Assembly: GCF_000717645.1 (NCBI RefSeq)
Contig: NZ_JNZZ01000028.1
Location: 6,008 to 70,007 of the forward strand
DNA from: Streptomyces californicus
GTDB lineage: Bacteria; Actinomycetota; Actinomycetes; Streptomycetales; Streptomycetaceae
Length of the DNA: 64,000 nt
Direction of reading: 5' to 3'
The notes under the pieces were generated by a model. The model did not search any database. It saw only the letters and a program-made list of their open reading frames with translations, and was not told where the DNA came from. The position numbers and the translations under genes are program-made. Positions 1 through 12,313 of this stretch are shown here, one piece after another; position 1 is the first letter of the stretch; each line of letters starts with the position of its first letter.

Positions 1-3000
1 ACCGAGGACGGCCGTCCGGACGGTCTGCACGGCGCGATCCAGTACGCCGCCGACCTGTTCGAGGCCGAGACCGTGCGGGCGATGGCCGACCGCCTGGTCC
101 GTCTGCTCACCGCGGCCGCGGCCGACCCGAACCTCCCGATAGGCGATCTGCCGATCCTGTCCGACCAGGAACGCCACAGTGTTCTGACAGGCTGGAACGA
201 CCCGGGGCACGACGTACCCCGGACGACCGTGCCGGAACTGTTCGCCGCGCAGGCGGCCCGGACCCCCGGAGCCGTCGCCGTGGTGTGCGGGGACGACCGC
301 GTCACCTACGCCGAGCTGGCCGACCGCGTCGACCGCCTCGCACGGCTGCTGGCCGCACGGGGCGCCCGCCCGGAGACCTTCGTGGCGATCGCCCTGCCCA
401 AGTCCGTCGACCTGGTGGTGGCGGTGCTCGCCGTCTTCCGGGCCGGGGCGGCCTACCTGCCGCTGGATCCGGACTACCCGGCCGACCGGCTCGCCTTCGT
501 GCTCGACGACGTCGATCCGGTGCTGGTGCTGACCACCACGACGACCGAGCTTCCCGGCACGCGCCCCCGCCTCCACCTGGACGCGGACCTCTTCCCGGAC
601 ACGGACGGCGGCGCTGCGTGGACAGAGCCGCTGCCGGGGTTCGTACCGGACAGCGCCGCCGCGTACGTGATCTTCACCTCCGGTTCCACCGGCAGGCCGA
701 AGGGCGTCGTGGTCGAGCACCGCTCGCTCAACTCGTACCTGGCATGGGCCCGTAACGCCTACGACTCCGTGGAGCGCGGTGCGCTCGTGCACTCGCCGAT
801 CTCCTTCGACCTCACCGTCACCGGCGTCTTCGCGCCCCTGACCGCGGGCGGTGCCATAGACCTCGTCGACCTGAACGGAGACGCTCCGGGCACGCGCCCC
901 GCCTTCGTCAAGGCCACGCCGAGCCACCTCTCGCTGCTGCTGAACCTGCCGGACGCGTTCTCCCCGACCGAGCAGCTCGTTCTCGGCGGCGAGTCGTTGA
1001 TGGGGGAACTGCTCGACGAGTGGCGCCGTCGGCACCCGGGCGTGACCGTGGTCAACGAGTACGGCCCCACGGAGACGACCGTGGGCTGCACCGAATTCCG
1101 CATCGCCCCCGGCGACACCGTCCCCAGCGGCGTCATCACCATCGGCCGGCCCGTCTGGAACACCCGGATGTACGTGCTCGACGCGAGGCTGCGACCGCTG
1201 CCCGTCGGAGTGACGGGCGAGCTCTACATCGCGGGCGACCTGGTCACCCGCGGCTACCTGAACCGGCTCGGCCTCACCGCCGCCAAGTTCGTGGCCGACC
1301 CGTACGGCCCTCCGGGCTCGCGGATGTACCGCTCCGGAGACCTCGGCCGGCGGAACAGGCACGGCGAACTGGAGTTCGTCGCCCGCGTCGACCACCAGGT
1401 GAAACTGCGGGGCTTCCGGATCGAGCTGGGCGAGGTCGAGTCGGCCGTCGGCAAGCACCCGGACGTGTCGCACGCCGCCGTCGTGCTGCGCGAGGACAGG
1501 CCGGGCGACAAGCGCCTCGTCGCGTACGTGACGCCCGCCGGGCTCGACCTGGGGGCCGTGCGGGCGTACGCCGCCGGGCAACTGCCCGAGTACATGGCGC
1601 CGTCCGCGTACGTGGCGATGGACCAGTTGCCCTTCACCGCCAACGGAAAGCTGGACCGGGACGCGTTGCCCGAGCCCGAGACGACGACCACGTCCGCCCA
1701 AGGTCCCCGGGACGCCCGCGAGGAAGCCCTCTGCGCGATCTTCGCCGAGTGCCTGGGCGTGCCCTCGGTCGGCGTCGACGACGTCTTCTTCGACCTCGGC
1801 GGGCACTCGCTGCTCGCCGCCCGGGTCGTCGCCCGCGTCCGGGACGAACTCGGCGTCGACGCCGGTATCCGGCTCCTCTTCGAAGCGCCCACCGTCGCCG
1901 GGTTCGCCGCGCGGATCGCCGGATCGGAACCGGCCGCCGGGCGGCCCCGGCCCGCGCTCACCCCGCGCCCACGGCCCGAGCAGGTGCCTCTGTCGGCCGC
2001 CCAGCGACGTCTGTGGTTCCTGTACCGCTTCGAGGGCCCGTCGCCCACGTACAACGTCCCGCTGGCACTGCGGCTCACCGGCCGGGTCGACCGGGCCGCC
2101 CTGCGGGCCGCCCTCGCCGACGTGGTGGGACGGCACGAGAGCCTGCGCACCGTCTTCGGTGACGAGTCGGGCGTGCCGTACCAGCGGATCGTGACCGGAG
2201 GACCGGTTCTGGAGGAAGTGGCCGGCGACGACATCGCCGCCGCTGCCGGGTACGCGTTCGCGCTCGACCGCGAACTCCCCATCCGCTGCTGGCTCTTCTC
2301 TCCCGGCGGCGACGAACACGTCCTGCTCGTGCTCGTCCACCACATCGTCAGCGACGGCTGGTCGATGGGACCGCTGCTGCGCGATCTGGCCACCGCGTAC
2401 GAGGCCCGCCGCGCCGGGAGCGCCCCGCACTGGACCCCGCTTCCGGTGCAGTACGCCGACTACGCCCTCTGGCAGCGGGAGGTGCTCGGCGCGGAGGACG
2501 ACCCGGACAGCGTGCTGGCACGCCAGACGGCGTTCTGGCGCGACGCCCTCGCGGGCGCCCCCGACCTGCTGGCCCTCCCCGTCGACCGGCCCCGGCCGGC
2601 CGTCCTCGGTCACCGCGGCGGCTCGGTGCCGCTGGCGATCGGCCCCGACCTGTACCGCGCCGTCGTGGACCTGGCCCGCCGCCGGCACGCCAGCGTGTTC
2701 ATGGTGCTGCAGGCCGCCCTCGCCGCCCTGCTCACCCGGTACGGCAGCGGCACGGACATCCCGCTCGGCTGCGCGGTCGCCGGGCGCGACGAGGAGGCGG
2801 CCCATGAGCTGGTCGGCTTCTTCGTCAACACCGTCGTGCTGCGCACCGACGTCTCCGGCAGCCCCACCCTGCACGAGCTCCTCGACCGGGTGCGGGAGAC
2901 GGACCTGGCCGCGTTCGCCCACCAGGACGTGCCGTTCGAGCGGCTCGTCGAGGTGCTCAACCCGACCCGCTCGCTGGCCCACCACCCCTTGTTCCAGGTG

Positions 3001-5784
3001 ATGCTCACCCTGGAGAACCTCGACATCTCGGAGCCGGAGCTGCCGGGCCTGGTGGTGCGCGGGGAACAGGTCGACGCGGAAGCCGCCAAGGTGGACCTGG
3101 CGTTCGTCCTGGAGGAGGACGAGACCACCGGGCTGAACGGCATCGTGCGGTACGCCACCGACCTGTTCGACCCGGAAACCGCCCGCGGCCTGGCCGACTC
3201 CCTGGTCCGGCTGCTCGCCGCGGCGGTGGCCGAGCCGGACGCACCGCTGGACCGGCTCGACATCCTCGGTCCGGAGCTGGGCCGACGGGTCCTGGAGGGG
3301 TGGAACGACACCGCCCGCGACGTGCCCCCGCTCACCTGGCCGGAGCTCTTCGCGCTGCAGGCAGCCCGCACCCCGGACCACCCGGCCGTGGAGCACGGTC
3401 CCGAAACGCTCACCTACGCCGAACTGGACCTCCGCGCCAACCGGCTCGCGCACCTGCTGCGCGAGCGGGGCGCGGGACCGGGGGAGATCGTCGCGCTGCG
3501 GCTGCCCCGCTCGGCCGACCTGGTGATCGCCGTGCTGGCGACGCTGAAGGCCGGAGCCGCGTACCTGCCGGTCGACCCGGACTACCCGGCCGAGCGGATC
3601 GCGTTCATGCTCGACGACGCCCGGCCGGTGTGCGAGCTGACGCCCGCCTCCTTCCCGGTCCCGGAGGGACTCCCGGGCACGGAACCGGTCGTCGCCCGGC
3701 ACCTCGACGACGCCGCGTACGTCATCTACACCTCCGGGTCGACAGGCCGCCCCAAGGGCGTCGTGGTGTCGCACCGCGGTATCGCGGGCCTGGTCGCCAA
3801 CCAGGCCGAGCGCTACGGAGCCGGGACGGGCAACCGCGTCGCGCAGCTGATCTCCCCGAGCTTCGACGCCAGCGTCTCCGAGCTGTGCCTCTCCCTGCTC
3901 ACCGGCTCCTGCCTCGTGATCCCCCCGGGCGTGCTGGCCGGCGACGAACTCGCCGCGTTCCTCGCCGACCGGAGCGTCACGCACGCGCACCTCACCCCGG
4001 CCGTGATGTCCGGCCTGCCCCGGATCGCGCTGCCCGACCTGCGGATGATCATCACCGGCGGCGACGTGCCCCCGGCGGATGTGATCGCCCACTGGTCCCG
4101 GGGCCGCGGGCTCGTCAACGCGTACGGCCCGACCGAGGCGACCGTCGACGTCGCCTCCTGGGTGTACGACGCTCCGGGCCGGCAGCCGGTCCCGATCGGC
4201 CGGCCCATCGCCAACGCCGGCGTGTACGTGCTCGACCGGTACCTGCGGCCCGTCCCGCCCGGCGTGGCGGGAGAGCTGTACACAACCGGTCCCGGCCTGG
4301 CCCGCGGCTACCTCGATCGCCCCGCCCTGACCGCCGAGAGGTTCGTCGCCGACCCGTTCGCACCCGGCGGCCGGATGTACCGCACCGGCGACCTCGTCCG
4401 GTGGGACCGCGACGGACGGCTGGTGTTCGTCGGCCGGGCCGATACGCAGGTGAAGCTCCGCGGCCTGCGGATCGAGCTGGGGGAGATCGAGTCGGCGCTC
4501 GCCGAGCAGCCCGGCGTCACCCACGCCGCCGCGGCGGTCCACGCCGACCGGCTCGTCGGCTACGCCGTCCCGGCCCCCGGAGCACGGCTGGACCCCGGGG
4601 ACCTGCGCGCCGGGCTCGCCGCGGTGCTGCCGGCGCACATGGTCCCCGGTGCGGTCGTGGTGCTGGAACGCCTGCCGCTGAGTCCCAGCAACAAGCTCGA
4701 CCGCAAAGCCCTGCCCGTACCTGAGGTGAACGCGGCGACGGCCGGGCGCGACCCGCGCAGCCTGCGGGAGGAACTGCTCTGCGGCCTCTTCGCGGACGTA
4801 CTCGAACTGCCCCGGGTCGGCGTCGACGGGAACTTCTTCGAGCTCGGCGGCCACTCGCTGCTCGCGATGCGCCTCGCCACCCGGATCAACACCGCGCTCG
4901 ATGTCGAGGCGGACGTCCGGACGCTCTTCGAGGCGCCCACCCCGGCGCTGCTCGCGGCGCGGCTCGACACCGTCGACGACACCGGCCCCATGGCGGTGCT
5001 GCGCAGGGGCGGCGACCGCCCCTCCCTGTTCTGCGCCCCGCCGGCGCTCGGCCTGAGCTGGTGCTACGCGGGACTCCTGCGCGGGCTGCCCGAGGACACG
5101 GGCCTGTACGGCCTGCAGGCGTGGGGACTCGACGGCCCGGGACCGCTGCCGGACTCGCTGACCGTGTGGGCACTCGACGCGGTCGAGCAGATACGCGCCG
5201 TCCAGCCGCAGGGCCCGTACCACCTGCTGGGTTACTCGACCGGTGGCAACATCGCGCACGCCGTCGCCACCACCCTGCAGGAACAGGGAGAGCAGGTGGC
5301 CCTGCTGGCCATCATGGACTCCCGGCCGGGGGACCCCGGTCAGGAGGGCCCGGTGGAGAAGCAGCGGCTCCTCACCCCCGCCGACGTGCTCGCCGTCCTG
5401 AGCGACGACGCGGGCGGCGACCCCGACAACCGGGGCGATGAGGCGGAACAGCGGGCGCGGGCACGGGGCCTGGTCGGAGAGATCCTCGGTGGCGCGGCCG
5501 ACGAGCGGCTCTTCGACGTCATGGTCAACACCATCATGGTGGCCACGGCGCACCGGCCCGCCGCGTACAAGGGCGAGGTGGCGCTGATCACCTCGGGCGG
5601 CGAGGAGAGGGCCGCGAAGCTCGCCACCGCCTGGGCCCCCTATGTGGACGGGGAGCTGAAGGTCACCCCGTTCAGCTGCGGGCACGACGATCTGCTGGAG
5701 CCGGCCCTGCTGCGCGACGTGGCCGCACGTATCGCCGGATTTTTCGAATGCGGGCCGGAAAAGGCCGTAATAGAGGACCGATAA
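1..5784 (+). CDS. Nonribosomal peptide synthetase, terminal modules (C)-A-PCP-C-A-PCP-TE, 5' end outside window
   Basis: Adds two amino acids to a growing peptide and releases the product. The reading frame is open from base 1; the first residues are the tail of a condensation domain, so the gene starts upstream. Order by position: C end (1-220), A1 (225-1680, with [11 protein letters not shown] and NGKLDRD), PCP1 (LGGHSLL, Ser at 1807), C (1985-3300, HHIVSDGW near 2338, LCL-like), A2 (3340-4710), PCP2 (Ser near 4855), type I thioesterase (4985-5760, GYSTGG at 5230, His in CGHDD). There is no epimerase domain. By eye the A1 pocket reads D-L-T-K-V-G-E-V-G-K, one residue from the known Asn code and close to the Asp code. 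A2 reads D-A-S-H-I-G-A-V-D-K, which I cannot assign. The TE means this is the last module of the assembly line. Domain calls are secure; substrates are inference. Confidence 0.95.
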   Translation, partial: TEDGRPDGLHGAIQYAADLFEAETVRAMADRLVRLLTAAAADPNLPIGDLPILSDQERHSVLTGWNDPGHDVPRTTVPELFAAQAARTPGAVAVVCGDDRVTYAELADRVDRLARLLAARGARPETFVAIALPKSVDLVVAVLAVFRAGAAYLPLDPDYPADRLAFVLDDVDPVLVLTTTTTELPGTRPRLHLDADLFPDTDGGAAWTEPLPGFVPDSAAAYVIFTSGSTGRPKGVVVEHRSLNSYLAWARNAYDSVERGALVHSPISFDLTVTGVFAPLTAGGAIDLVDLNGDAPGTRPAFVKATPSHLSLLLNLPDAFSPTEQLVLGGESLMGELLDEWRRRHPGVTVVNEYGPTETTVGCTEFRIAPGDTVPSGVITIGRPVWNTRMYVLDARLRPLPVGVTGELYIAGDLVTRGYLNRLGLTAAKFVADPYGPPGSRMYRSGDLGRRNRHGELEFVARVDHQVKLRGFRIELGEVESAVGKHPDVSHAAVVLREDRPGDKRLVAYVTPAGLDLGAVRAYAAGQLPEYMAPSAYVAMDQLPFTANGKLDRDALPEPETTTTSAQGPRDAREEALCAIFAECLGVPSVGVDDVFFDLGGHSLLAARVVARVRDELGVDAGIRLLFEAPTVAGFAARIAGSEPAAGRPRPALTPRPRPEQVPLSAAQRRLWFLYRFEGPSPTYNVPLALRLTGRVDRAALRAALADVVGRHESLRTVFGDESGVPYQRIVTGGPVLEEVAGDDIAAAAGYAFALDRELPIRCWLFSPGGDEHVLLVLVHHIVSDGWSMGPLLRDLATAYEARRAGSAPHWTPLPVQYADYALWQREVLGAEDDPDSVLARQTAFWRDALAGAPDLLALPVDRPRPAVLGHRGGSVPLAIGPDLYRAVVDLARRRHASVFMVLQAALAALLTRYGSGTDIPLGCAVAGRDEEAAHELVGFFVNTVVLRTDVSGSPTLHELLDRVRETDLAAFAHQDVPFERLVEVLNPTRSLAHHPLFQVMLTLENLDISEPELPGLVVRGEQVDAEAAKVDLAFVLEEDETTGLNGIVRYATDLFDPETARGLADSLVRLLAAAVAEPDAPLDRLDILGPELGRRVLEGWNDTARDVPPLTWPELFALQAARTPDHPAVEHGPETLTYAELDLRANRLAHLLRERGAGPGEIVALRLPRSADLVIAVLATLKAGAAYLPVDPDYPAERIAFMLDDARPVCELTPASFPVPEGLPGTEPVVARHLDDAAYVIYTSGSTGRPKGVVVSHRGIAGLVANQAERYGAGTGNRVAQLISPSFDASVSELCLSLLTGSCLVIPPGVLAGDELAAFLADRSVTHAHLTPAVMSGLPRIALPDLRMIITGGDVPPADVIAHWSRGRGLVNAYGPTEATVDVASWVYDAPGRQPVPIGRPIANAGVYVLDRYLRPVPPGVAGELYTTGPGLARGYLDRPALTAERFVADPFAPGGRMYRTGDLVRWDRDGRLVFVGRADTQVKLRGLRIELGEIESALAEQPGVTHAAAAVHADRLVGYAVPAPGARLDPGDLRAGLAAVLPAHMVPGAVVVLERLPLSPSNKLDRKALPVPEVNAATAGRDPRSLREELLCGLFADVLELPRVGVDGNFFELGGHSLLAMRLATRINTALDVEADVRTLFEAPTPALLAARLDTVDDTGPMAVLRRGGDRPSLFCAPPALGLSWCYAGLLRGLPEDTGLYGLQAWGLDGPGPLPDSLTVWALDAVEQIRAVQPQGPYHLLGYSTGGNIAHAVATTLQEQGEQVALLAIMDSRPGDPGQEGPVEKQRLLTPADVLAVLSDDAGGDPDNRGDEAEQRARARGLVGEILGGAADERLFDVMVNTIMVATAHRPAAYKGEVALITSGGEERAAKLATAWAPYVDGELKVTPFSCGHDDLLEPALLRDVAARIAGFFECGPEKAVIEDR

Positions 5785-5844
5785 TGCGGCTCAATACCGT
5801 GCGACGTATTCCTGTTGTCCCGCGGATTTCGAGGCGGCTCGGTC

Positions 5845-6630
5845 ATGCCTGACAGGCTCATAGCAGAAACTCCATTCGTCCGCCGCGCCCGGCGGACGAA
5901 CCGGAGGATCCGGCTGTTCTGCTTTCCGCACGCGGGAGCAGGGGCGAGTGCCTTCGCCGCGTGGCCGGATCTCCTGCCGCCGGAGGTGGAAGTCGTGGCC
6001 GTGCAACTGCCCGGCCGCGAGGACCGCGTCGGCGAACCGCACCCCGCGTCCGTCGACGTCGCCGTCCGCATGGTGGCCGTGGCGCTGCGGCCCTATCTCC
6101 AGGGCCCCTACGCGTTCTTCGGCCACAGTGGCGGCGCGCTGCTGGCGTTCGAACTGGCCAGAGCACTGCGCAAGCGCGGCACCCAGCCCGGGCACCTGTT
6201 CCTGTCCGGGCAGTCGGCCCCGGGCCACGACATCGCCGCGCCGGAGCTGCACCGGCTGTCCGACGACGATCTCCGAGCCGCCGTGCGGAGTATGGACGGC
6301 ACATCCGACGGGGTGTTCACCGACCCCGAGCTGATGAAGCTGCTGCTGCCGACACTGCGTGCCGACTTCACCCTCTGGGAGAACCACCGGCACCGCCCCG
6401 ACCAGCCGCTTTCCGTACCGGTCACCGCACTCGGCGGGGACACCGACCCGCGTGCCCCCGTCAGCGGACTCCGCGCATGGGAGGAGCAGACCACCGGGGC
6501 GTTCTCCGTCGAGGTCTTCCCCGGCGGCCACTTCTATCTCCACGACTCCGAAGCGGAGCTCGCCGGGCTCGTCGGCGGCGCGCTGCTCGGCCGTGAGCCG
6601 GCGTACACCGGCCAAGGGGGGCGGAACTGA
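5845..6630 (+). CDS. Type II thioesterase (editing thioesterase)
   Basis: Alpha/beta hydrolase of about 261 residues that normally removes wrong or stalled acyl groups from carrier proteins. It has the family N-terminus (FCFPHAGAGAS), the nucleophile elbow GHSGG (Ser95), and GGHFYL with the catalytic His. An in-frame TTG exists at 5815, but the ATG at 5845 is preferred because GAGGCGG lies 7-8 bases upstream and family alignment begins soon after it. The stop codon overlaps the ATG of the next gene by one base, so the two are translationally coupled. It is one of four thioesterase domains in the cluster. Confidence 0.9.
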   Translation: MPDRLIAETPFVRRARRTNRRIRLFCFPHAGAGASAFAAWPDLLPPEVEVVAVQLPGREDRVGEPHPASVDVAVRMVAVALRPYLQGPYAFFGHSGGALLAFELARALRKRGTQPGHLFLSGQSAPGHDIAAPELHRLSDDDLRAAVRSMDGTSDGVFTDPELMKLLLPTLRADFTLWENHRHRPDQPLSVPVTALGGDTDPRAPVSGLRAWEEQTTGAFSVEVFPGGHFYLHDSEAELAGLVGGALLGREPAYTGQGGRN

Positions 6631-9600
6631 TGACGACGTCCGGACACGACGCCGTGGCCCGGCTGCGGGCGGCGGCCGAATCCGTCACCGGGGTGGAGGA
6701 GGCCGCGCCCCTGCTGCGCAGGGAGGCCCGGCTCGACCGCGCGCGCCCGGCCGCACCCCGACCCGCGGACGCACTTCCCGCGGCGGCGGGGCCGCCGGCC
6801 GTCGCGTACGGCGGCGACCTGCCGGACGACCCCGGCTTCCCCACCACCCTGCAGGAAGCCCTCCGCCTGGCCGCCGAACTCGCCCCGGAGCAGGGCATCG
6901 TCTACCTGACGGACGGCGACGAGCGGTTCCAGAGCTACTCCCGGCTGCTCGACGACGCACAGCGGCTGCTCACCGGCCTGCGCTCCACCGGCATCGCACC
7001 CGGCGAGTCCGTGCTGTTCCAGTTCGGTGACAACCGCGCCTTCATCACCGCGTTCTGGGCGTGCGTCCTGGGCGGATACCTGCCCACCCCGGTCGGCGCC
7101 GCACCCGGCTACGACCGTGAGAACGCCGTCACGACCAAACTGCGCAACGCCTGGCAGCTGCTGGACCGGCCGCTCATCCTCACGGACTCCACCCTCGCCC
7201 CGGCGGTGGCCAAGCTGTCCGCCCTGTGGGACGCCGACGACCTGCGGGTGGCCGTCGTCGAGGAACTGTGCGACGGCCCCCGCAGCACGGACTGGTTCCC
7301 GGCGACCCCGGACAGCCCGGCCGTGCACCTGCTCACCTCCGGCAGTACCGGGGTGCCGAAGGTGGTCCGGCACGCCAGCCGCAGCATCCTGGCCCGCACC
7401 CGGGCCGTCGCGGCGGTCCACGGATTCGATTCCGACGAGGTCGCGCTGAACTGGATGCCGCTCGACCACGTCGGCGGCATCATCATGTGGAGCGTGCGGG
7501 ACGTGGTGCTGCGCTGTCGGCACGTCAACGCCACCATCGACGCCTTCCTCGCCGACCCTCTGCGCTGGCTCGACTGGATCGACCGGTACGGCGTCACCAA
7601 CACCTGGGCCCCCAACTTCGCCTTCGCGCTCGTCAACGAGCGTGCCGCCGCGATGGCCGGCAGGTCCTGGGACCTGTCGACGCTGAGGCACCTCCTCAAC
7701 GGCGGAGAGGCCGTCGTCAGCCGCACCGCGGACCGCTTCATCGAGCTGCTCACGGCGCACGGGATGCCGGCCGACACGATGAGCCCCTCCTGGGGGATGT
7801 CGGAGACCAGCTCGGGCGTGACGTACTCGACGCTGCGCGCCGGCGATCCGGACGCGGGCCGGCTGCGGGTGGACAAGAGCTCGCTCGGCGGGGCGCTGCG
7901 CTGGTCCACCGACCCCGACGCCGTCGTGTTCACGGAAGTCGGGCCGCCGGTCCCGGGCGTGCGGCTGCGCATCGTCGACCCGAACGACGACGTGCTGCCC
8001 GAGGACCACGTGGGGCGGCTCCAGATCACGGGACCGACGATCATGGAGGGCTACTTCCGCAACGCGGAGGCGAACGCGGAGGCGTTCACCGCCGACGGCT
8101 GGTTCAGCACGGGCGACCTCGCGTTCCTGCACCGGGGCCGGCTCACCATCACCGGCCGCGAGAAGGACCTCATCATCGTCCAGGGCGCCAACATCCTGAG
8201 CTACGACGTGGAGTCCATCGTCGAGCAGGTGGAGGGCACCGAGGTCACGTACGTCGCCGCGTGCGGATGGTCCGGCGCGGGCGACAGCACCGACAAACTG
8301 GTGATCTTCTTCGTCCCGGCCTCCGACGACCGGACCTCGGTCCACGACACCATCGCCGCGATCAAGGCGCGGGTGGCCGAGGCCCTGGGCCTCCAGCCCG
8401 ACCTGGTGATCCCGGTCGAGCGGCGGGACTTCCCCAAGACGGGCAGCGGCAAGATCCAGCGAGCCCAGCTCATCGCCGACCTCGACGGGGGCGAGTACGC
8501 CGAGTGGTGCGACGAGCCGGACGGCCCCTGGTACTTCGAGCGGACCTGGACCGAACTTCCCGCCGAACGCGGCGCACTGCCCCCCGGCCCGTGGCTGGTC
8601 CCGGAGGCCCTCCGGGAAGAGCTGGGCACCGTGCCCGGCGTCCCCGAGCTCCTCGCCTCCCCCGCCGGCGGCGCCACCCCGGCCGGACACGTCGGCGCCG
8701 TCGTCCACCTGGCACAGGGCCCCGACGCGGAGAGCGTGGCCCTCGACGTGCTGCGGCTGGTCCAGGATCTGGCCGCGTACGATCCCGCGCCCCCGCTCCT
8801 GGTCGTCACGAGCGGCGGTCTGTGGACGGCGGCGGGCGACACCCTGGACCTCGCCACCGCCGCCCTGCCCGGTCTGCTGCGGACGGCCGCGGCGGAGCGG
8901 GTGCTGCCGTCCGTCCGGCAACTCGACGTGCCCGACCCCGCCGACCGCGCCGCCGCGATCGTCACGGAACTCGCCTGCCACGACGCCGCCGACCTCGTGG
9001 CCCACCGGGGTACGCGACGCCTCGTGCCCCGGCTGCGGCCGATGGCCCTCGACGAGCGGGGGAGGGACGCGTTCGTCACCGGCGGCCGCTACCTCGTCAC
9101 CGGTGGTCTCGGCGGCGTCGCCCATACGGTCGCGGAGTACCTCCTGGCCGCCCACGGCGCGAAACTGCTGCTGGTCGGACGGAGCCCGGCCGACCGGGGC
9201 GAGCGCGCCGAGCGCCTCGACGACCTCGGAGTCCTGGGCGACGTGGCCTACCGCGCGCTCGACGTGGCCGATCCGGTCGCTCTGCGGGCCGCGGTGCGTG
9301 ACGCGGAGGCACGCTGGGGAGCACCGCTCGACGGTGTGCTGCACCTGGCCGGCGCCGACGTCTCCCACCAGTGGGCGCGCCTGGAACTCCACCAGGTGGC
9401 CCGCGAGTCCCCCCAGGCGTTCCACGACGCCTACCGCGCGAAGGTGACCGGCACCTTGGCGCTCGCCGGACTGCTGGAGGACCGGCCCGACACCCCCCTC
9501 GTGCTCTTCTCGTCGGTCAACGGCGAGTTCGGCGGAAGCTCCTTCGCGGCGTACTCGTCGGCCAACAGTTTCCTGCACGGCTTCGCCGACCACTGGGGCC

Positions 9601-10265
9601 GTGAACGCGGTCGGCCGGTGCACTGCCTGGCGTGGAGCTCCTGGAGCGGCCCCGGCATGAACCGGGGCGCGCCCGAGGGCGCCGCCGAGGCCCGCGGCTT
9701 CCGCACCCTGGACCCCGACGAGGGCCTGGCCTCGCTGCTCGCCGTGCTGGGACAGGACCGGGCCACCGTGTTGGTCGGCCTCGACGGCCGCAACGAGCAC
9801 ATCGCGCGCGCCCTCGCCCCGGACAGCCTGCACATCGCGGAGGCGATCGTCGTGTACACCGGGCCCGCCTCCGAGGCCGACGTGCGGGCGGCCGTGGCAC
9901 CGGTGGCGAGGGAGCTCGACCACCCCCTGCGCTGTCTGCGCGTCGAGAAGCTGCCCGTCGACCGGGACCAGCTCCTCTCTGTCGCGGTCGCGGTGCTGGA
10001 ACGGGGCGGCCGGGAGTTCGTGCCGCCCGCCACCGAGTTGGAACAGGCCCTGGCCGCCCTCTGGACCGACGTCCTCGGCACCGACGTCGGCCGCGACGAC
10101 CGCTTCTTCGACCTCGGCGGCAGTTCGCTGCGCGCCGCTCAGCTCGTGAACCGCGTCAACAGCGCGCTGACCGCCCGGCTGTCGGTGCACCACCTCTACG
10201 AACACCCCACTGTCGGCTCACTCGCCGCAGTGCTTTCCCCGCAATTGGAAGGAGAACGAGGATGA
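6630..10265 (+). CDS. Acyl-ligase / ketoreductase / carrier protein (AL-KR-CP) megasynthase
   Basis: A 1211-residue protein with three parts. The N-terminal adenylate-forming ligase (about 60-620) has [31 protein letters not shown] and PKTGSGK with the catalytic Lys; it resembles acyl ligases that open trans-AT polyketide/peptide lines more than amino-acid A domains. A polyketide-type ketoreductase follows (about 800-1090), with TGGLGG for NADPH and an apparently complete active site (Lys in AKVTG, Ser in FSSVNG, Tyr and Asn in AAYSSAN). The C-terminal carrier domain has FFDLGGSSL near residue 1157. There is no condensation or thioesterase domain. It probably loads a keto acid and reduces it to a tethered hydroxy acid, a likely starter or depsipeptide unit. 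The substrate is unknown. It overlaps the MbtH gene by four bases. Confidence 0.88.
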   Translation: MTTSGHDAVARLRAAAESVTGVEEAAPLLRREARLDRARPAAPRPADALPAAAGPPAVAYGGDLPDDPGFPTTLQEALRLAAELAPEQGIVYLTDGDERFQSYSRLLDDAQRLLTGLRSTGIAPGESVLFQFGDNRAFITAFWACVLGGYLPTPVGAAPGYDRENAVTTKLRNAWQLLDRPLILTDSTLAPAVAKLSALWDADDLRVAVVEELCDGPRSTDWFPATPDSPAVHLLTSGSTGVPKVVRHASRSILARTRAVAAVHGFDSDEVALNWMPLDHVGGIIMWSVRDVVLRCRHVNATIDAFLADPLRWLDWIDRYGVTNTWAPNFAFALVNERAAAMAGRSWDLSTLRHLLNGGEAVVSRTADRFIELLTAHGMPADTMSPSWGMSETSSGVTYSTLRAGDPDAGRLRVDKSSLGGALRWSTDPDAVVFTEVGPPVPGVRLRIVDPNDDVLPEDHVGRLQITGPTIMEGYFRNAEANAEAFTADGWFSTGDLAFLHRGRLTITGREKDLIIVQGANILSYDVESIVEQVEGTEVTYVAACGWSGAGDSTDKLVIFFVPASDDRTSVHDTIAAIKARVAEALGLQPDLVIPVERRDFPKTGSGKIQRAQLIADLDGGEYAEWCDEPDGPWYFERTWTELPAERGALPPGPWLVPEALREELGTVPGVPELLASPAGGATPAGHVGAVVHLAQGPDAESVALDVLRLVQDLAAYDPAPPLLVVTSGGLWTAAGDTLDLATAALPGLLRTAAAERVLPSVRQLDVPDPADRAAAIVTELACHDAADLVAHRGTRRLVPRLRPMALDERGRDAFVTGGRYLVTGGLGGVAHTVAEYLLAAHGAKLLLVGRSPADRGERAERLDDLGVLGDVAYRALDVADPVALRAAVRDAEARWGAPLDGVLHLAGADVSHQWARLELHQVARESPQAFHDAYRAKVTGTLALAGLLEDRPDTPLVLFSSVNGEFGGSSFAAYSSANSFLHGFADHWGRERGRPVHCLAWSSWSGPGMNRGAPEGAAEARGFRTLDPDEGLASLLAVLGQDRATVLVGLDGRNEHIARALAPDSLHIAEAIVVYTGPASEADVRAAVAPVARELDHPLRCLRVEKLPVDRDQLLSVAVAVLERGGREFVPPATELEQALAALWTDVLGTDVGRDDRFFDLGGSSLRAAQLVNRVNSALTARLSVHHLYEHPTVGSLAAVLSPQLEGERG

Positions 10266-10474
10266 CCAATCCGTTCGAGGACAAGGACGGCACCTATGTG
10301 GTGCTCGTCAACGACGAGGGACAGCACTCCCTCTGGCCGACGTTCGTCGACGTGCCCGCCGGCTGGCTGACCGCCCACCCGGCCGACACCCGCGACGCCT
10401 GCCTCGCCTACATCGAGGCCAACTGGACCGATATGCGCCCGCGTAGTCTCGCCACCGCGATGGACGCGCAGTAA
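10262..10474 (+). CDS. MbtH-like NRPS accessory protein
   Basis: A 70-residue protein of the usual MbtH length, starting [10 protein letters not shown] and carrying the family Trp/Pro positions (LWPTF, PAGW, WTDMRP). MbtH proteins bind A domains and help them fold and activate amino acids, so this one probably serves the A domains at both ends of the operon. The start codon overlaps the upstream stop (ATGA) and the ABC exporter gene follows after four bases, placing it inside one operon. Confidence 0.95.
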   Translation: MTNPFEDKDGTYVVLVNDEGQHSLWPTFVDVPAGWLTAHPADTRDACLAYIEANWTDMRPRSLATAMDAQ

Positions 10475-10478
10475 CACC

Positions 10479-11411
10479 ATGACTCTGGCTATCGAGGTCG
10501 AGGGCCTGGTGAAGCGCTTCGGCGCCCACCGGGCCCTCGACGGAGTCGACCTCGCGGTGCCGGCCGGGCAGATCCTGGGCCTCCTCGGTCCGAACGGGGC
10601 GGGAAAGACCACGATGGTGCGTGTCCTGGCGACTCTGCTGCGACCCGATGCCGGGCGGGCCCGGGTCTTCGGGTACGACGTGGTGGAGGAGCCCCACCAG
10701 GTCCGCCGCTGCATCGCGCTGACCGGGCAGTTCGCCTCGGTCGACGGCAACATCTCCGGCAGGGAGAACCTGTATCTCATCGCGCGCCTCCTGGGCGTGC
10801 CCGCCCGGCGGGCACGGTCGGAGGCGACCGGGATGCTGGAGCGGTTCCGTCTCGCCGAGGCGGGCGGCAAGCCCGCCCGCGAGTACTCCGGCGGAATGCG
10901 CCGGCGTCTCGACCTCGCCGCATCGCTCATGGGTGAGCCGAGGCTCATCTACCTCGACGAGCCGACCACCGGTCTGGACCCGCACAGCCGCAACGAGCTG
11001 TGGGCCATGGTGAAGGAACGCGCCCTCGCCGGCGCGACCGTTCTGCTCACCACCCAGTACATGGAGGAGGCCGAGGCGCTCGCCGACTCGGCGGTCGTCG
11101 TGGACAAGGGACGGGTCATCGCCGCCGGCACGGCCGCGGACCTCCGGGCTCGGGTGGGCGGCCGGACCCTCGAGATACGGCCCGCGCACCCCCGGGACCT
11201 GGCGGCCCTCGCGGGAAGCCTCGCCCTGGAAGGGCTGGACGGCCGTATCGACCAGGAGACCTGCGTGGTTCGGCTGCCGCTCGTGGAACCGGACGAACTG
11301 ACCCGTGCGGTGCGGGCCGTCACCGCCTCGGCCGTGGAGGTGCTGGCCGTGGACACCAGGGTCGCCAGCCTCGACGAGGCATTCATCGAACTGACCAGGA
11401 GCACCGCGTGA
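10479..11411 (+). CDS. ABC transporter ATP-binding protein, DrrA-like
   Basis: A 310-residue ATPase with Walker [10 protein letters not shown], signature YSGGMRRRL and Walker [13 protein letters not shown], plus the C-terminal extension (about 225-310) typical of DrrA-type drug-export ATPases. It drives the membrane partner encoded directly downstream (GTGA overlap). Its place between NRPS genes suggests export of the peptide or self-resistance. The transported compound is inferred from context only. Confidence 0.93.
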   Translation: MTLAIEVEGLVKRFGAHRALDGVDLAVPAGQILGLLGPNGAGKTTMVRVLATLLRPDAGRARVFGYDVVEEPHQVRRCIALTGQFASVDGNISGRENLYLIARLLGVPARRARSEATGMLERFRLAEAGGKPAREYSGGMRRRLDLAASLMGEPRLIYLDEPTTGLDPHSRNELWAMVKERALAGATVLLTTQYMEEAEALADSAVVVDKGRVIAAGTAADLRARVGGRTLEIRPAHPRDLAALAGSLALEGLDGRIDQETCVVRLPLVEPDELTRAVRAVTASAVEVLAVDTRVASLDEAFIELTRSTA

Positions 11412-12235
11412 CCCCGACCACCGACAGCGCGCCGACCGTCGGGGTACCCCCTCTTGCCGGTTCCGCACGGAACGGACCGCGGGACGTCGTCAGGCAATCG
11501 CTCGCCCTCGCCAGGCGCAACATGCTCCAGCTGCGCGGCGATCCCGGGCAACTCCTCGACTCCGTGGTCATGCCGATGGTCTTCACCCTGATCTTCCTGT
11601 ACGTCTTCGGCGGCGCCATCTGGGGAGACCGCCCCGGAGACTACCGGCAGTTCCTCCTGCCGGGCATCATGGTGCAGACGCTGATGTTCGCGTCCCGTTC
11701 GACCGGCTACCTGCTCGCCGTCGACTTCGACAACGGTGTGATGGACCGGTTGCGATCCCTGCCCATCGCCCGCTCGGCTGTCCTGACCGGCCGGATCGTG
11801 GCAGACATGAGCCGGCTCCTGCTGGGCCAGGTCGTCATGTTGCTCTTCGCGCTCGCCATCGGCTTCCGGGTCGAGACCAACGTGCTGCTCGCGGTGGCCG
11901 CTCTGCTCCTCACGCTGCTGTACGGCACCGCGCTGGCCTGGGTGTCGGCCTTCATCGGGCTGACGATCCGCAGCCCCAACACCGTGCAGTCGGTGGGCTT
12001 CCTCTGGATGATCCCGCTCCAGTTCGGCAGTTCCATGCTGGTGCCGACCAGCACGATGCCGGGCTGGCTGCGGGTCTTCGCCGAGGCCAACCCCACGACC
12101 CTGGTGACGGACGCGTGCCGCAACCTGCTCGCCGGGGGGCCGATCGCCGGCCCCGTCCTCGGCACCGTGCTGTGGAGCGTGGGCCTCATGTGCTTCGCGG
12201 TCCCGCTGGCGATATCCCGCTATCGACGTCGCTGA
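11408..12235 (+). CDS. ABC transporter permease, DrrB/ABC-2 type
   Basis: A 275-residue integral membrane protein with about six hydrophobic segments and the ABC-2 features [15 protein letters not shown] near the N-terminus and [12 protein letters not shown] before the last helices. It forms the membrane channel for the upstream ATPase. The GTG start is chosen because it overlaps the ATPase stop codon (GTGA) and puts a short soluble N-tail before the first helix. It ends the first operon segment; a 78-base gap follows before the next NRPS gene. Confidence 0.92.
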   Translation: MTPTTDSAPTVGVPPLAGSARNGPRDVVRQSLALARRNMLQLRGDPGQLLDSVVMPMVFTLIFLYVFGGAIWGDRPGDYRQFLLPGIMVQTLMFASRSTGYLLAVDFDNGVMDRLRSLPIARSAVLTGRIVADMSRLLLGQVVMLLFALAIGFRVETNVLLAVAALLLTLLYGTALAWVSAFIGLTIRSPNTVQSVGFLWMIPLQFGSSMLVPTSTMPGWLRVFAEANPTTLVTDACRNLLAGGPIAGPVLGTVLWSVGLMCFAVPLAISRYRRR

Positions 12236-12252
12236 AATGTGATCGATAACGG

Positions 12253-12279
12253 GAGGGAAACCCTCGCCCATACCTTTTT
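12253..12279 (+). terminator. Weak terminator-like hairpin after the exporter genes
   Basis: A GAGGG/CCCTC stem (12253-12257 and 12261-12265) with an AAA loop is followed ten bases later by a run of five T (12275-12279). The stem is short, so it may only attenuate transcription into the next NRPS gene. Confidence 0.35.
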
Positions 12280-12313
12280 CTCATTCCAACTCCGCTAGTG
12301 GAGGAGCCCTCTC

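Noticed and set aside
5784..5844. ATG at 5784 overlapping the NRPS stop as a start for the thioesterase
   Set aside because: It is in a different frame from the thioesterase; the in-frame ATG at 5845 is used.
6534..10205. Minus-strand frame of 1223 codons opposite the AL-KR-CP gene
   Set aside because: It is the high-GC mirror of a real gene; no domain can be recognised and the plus strand carries clear enzyme motifs.
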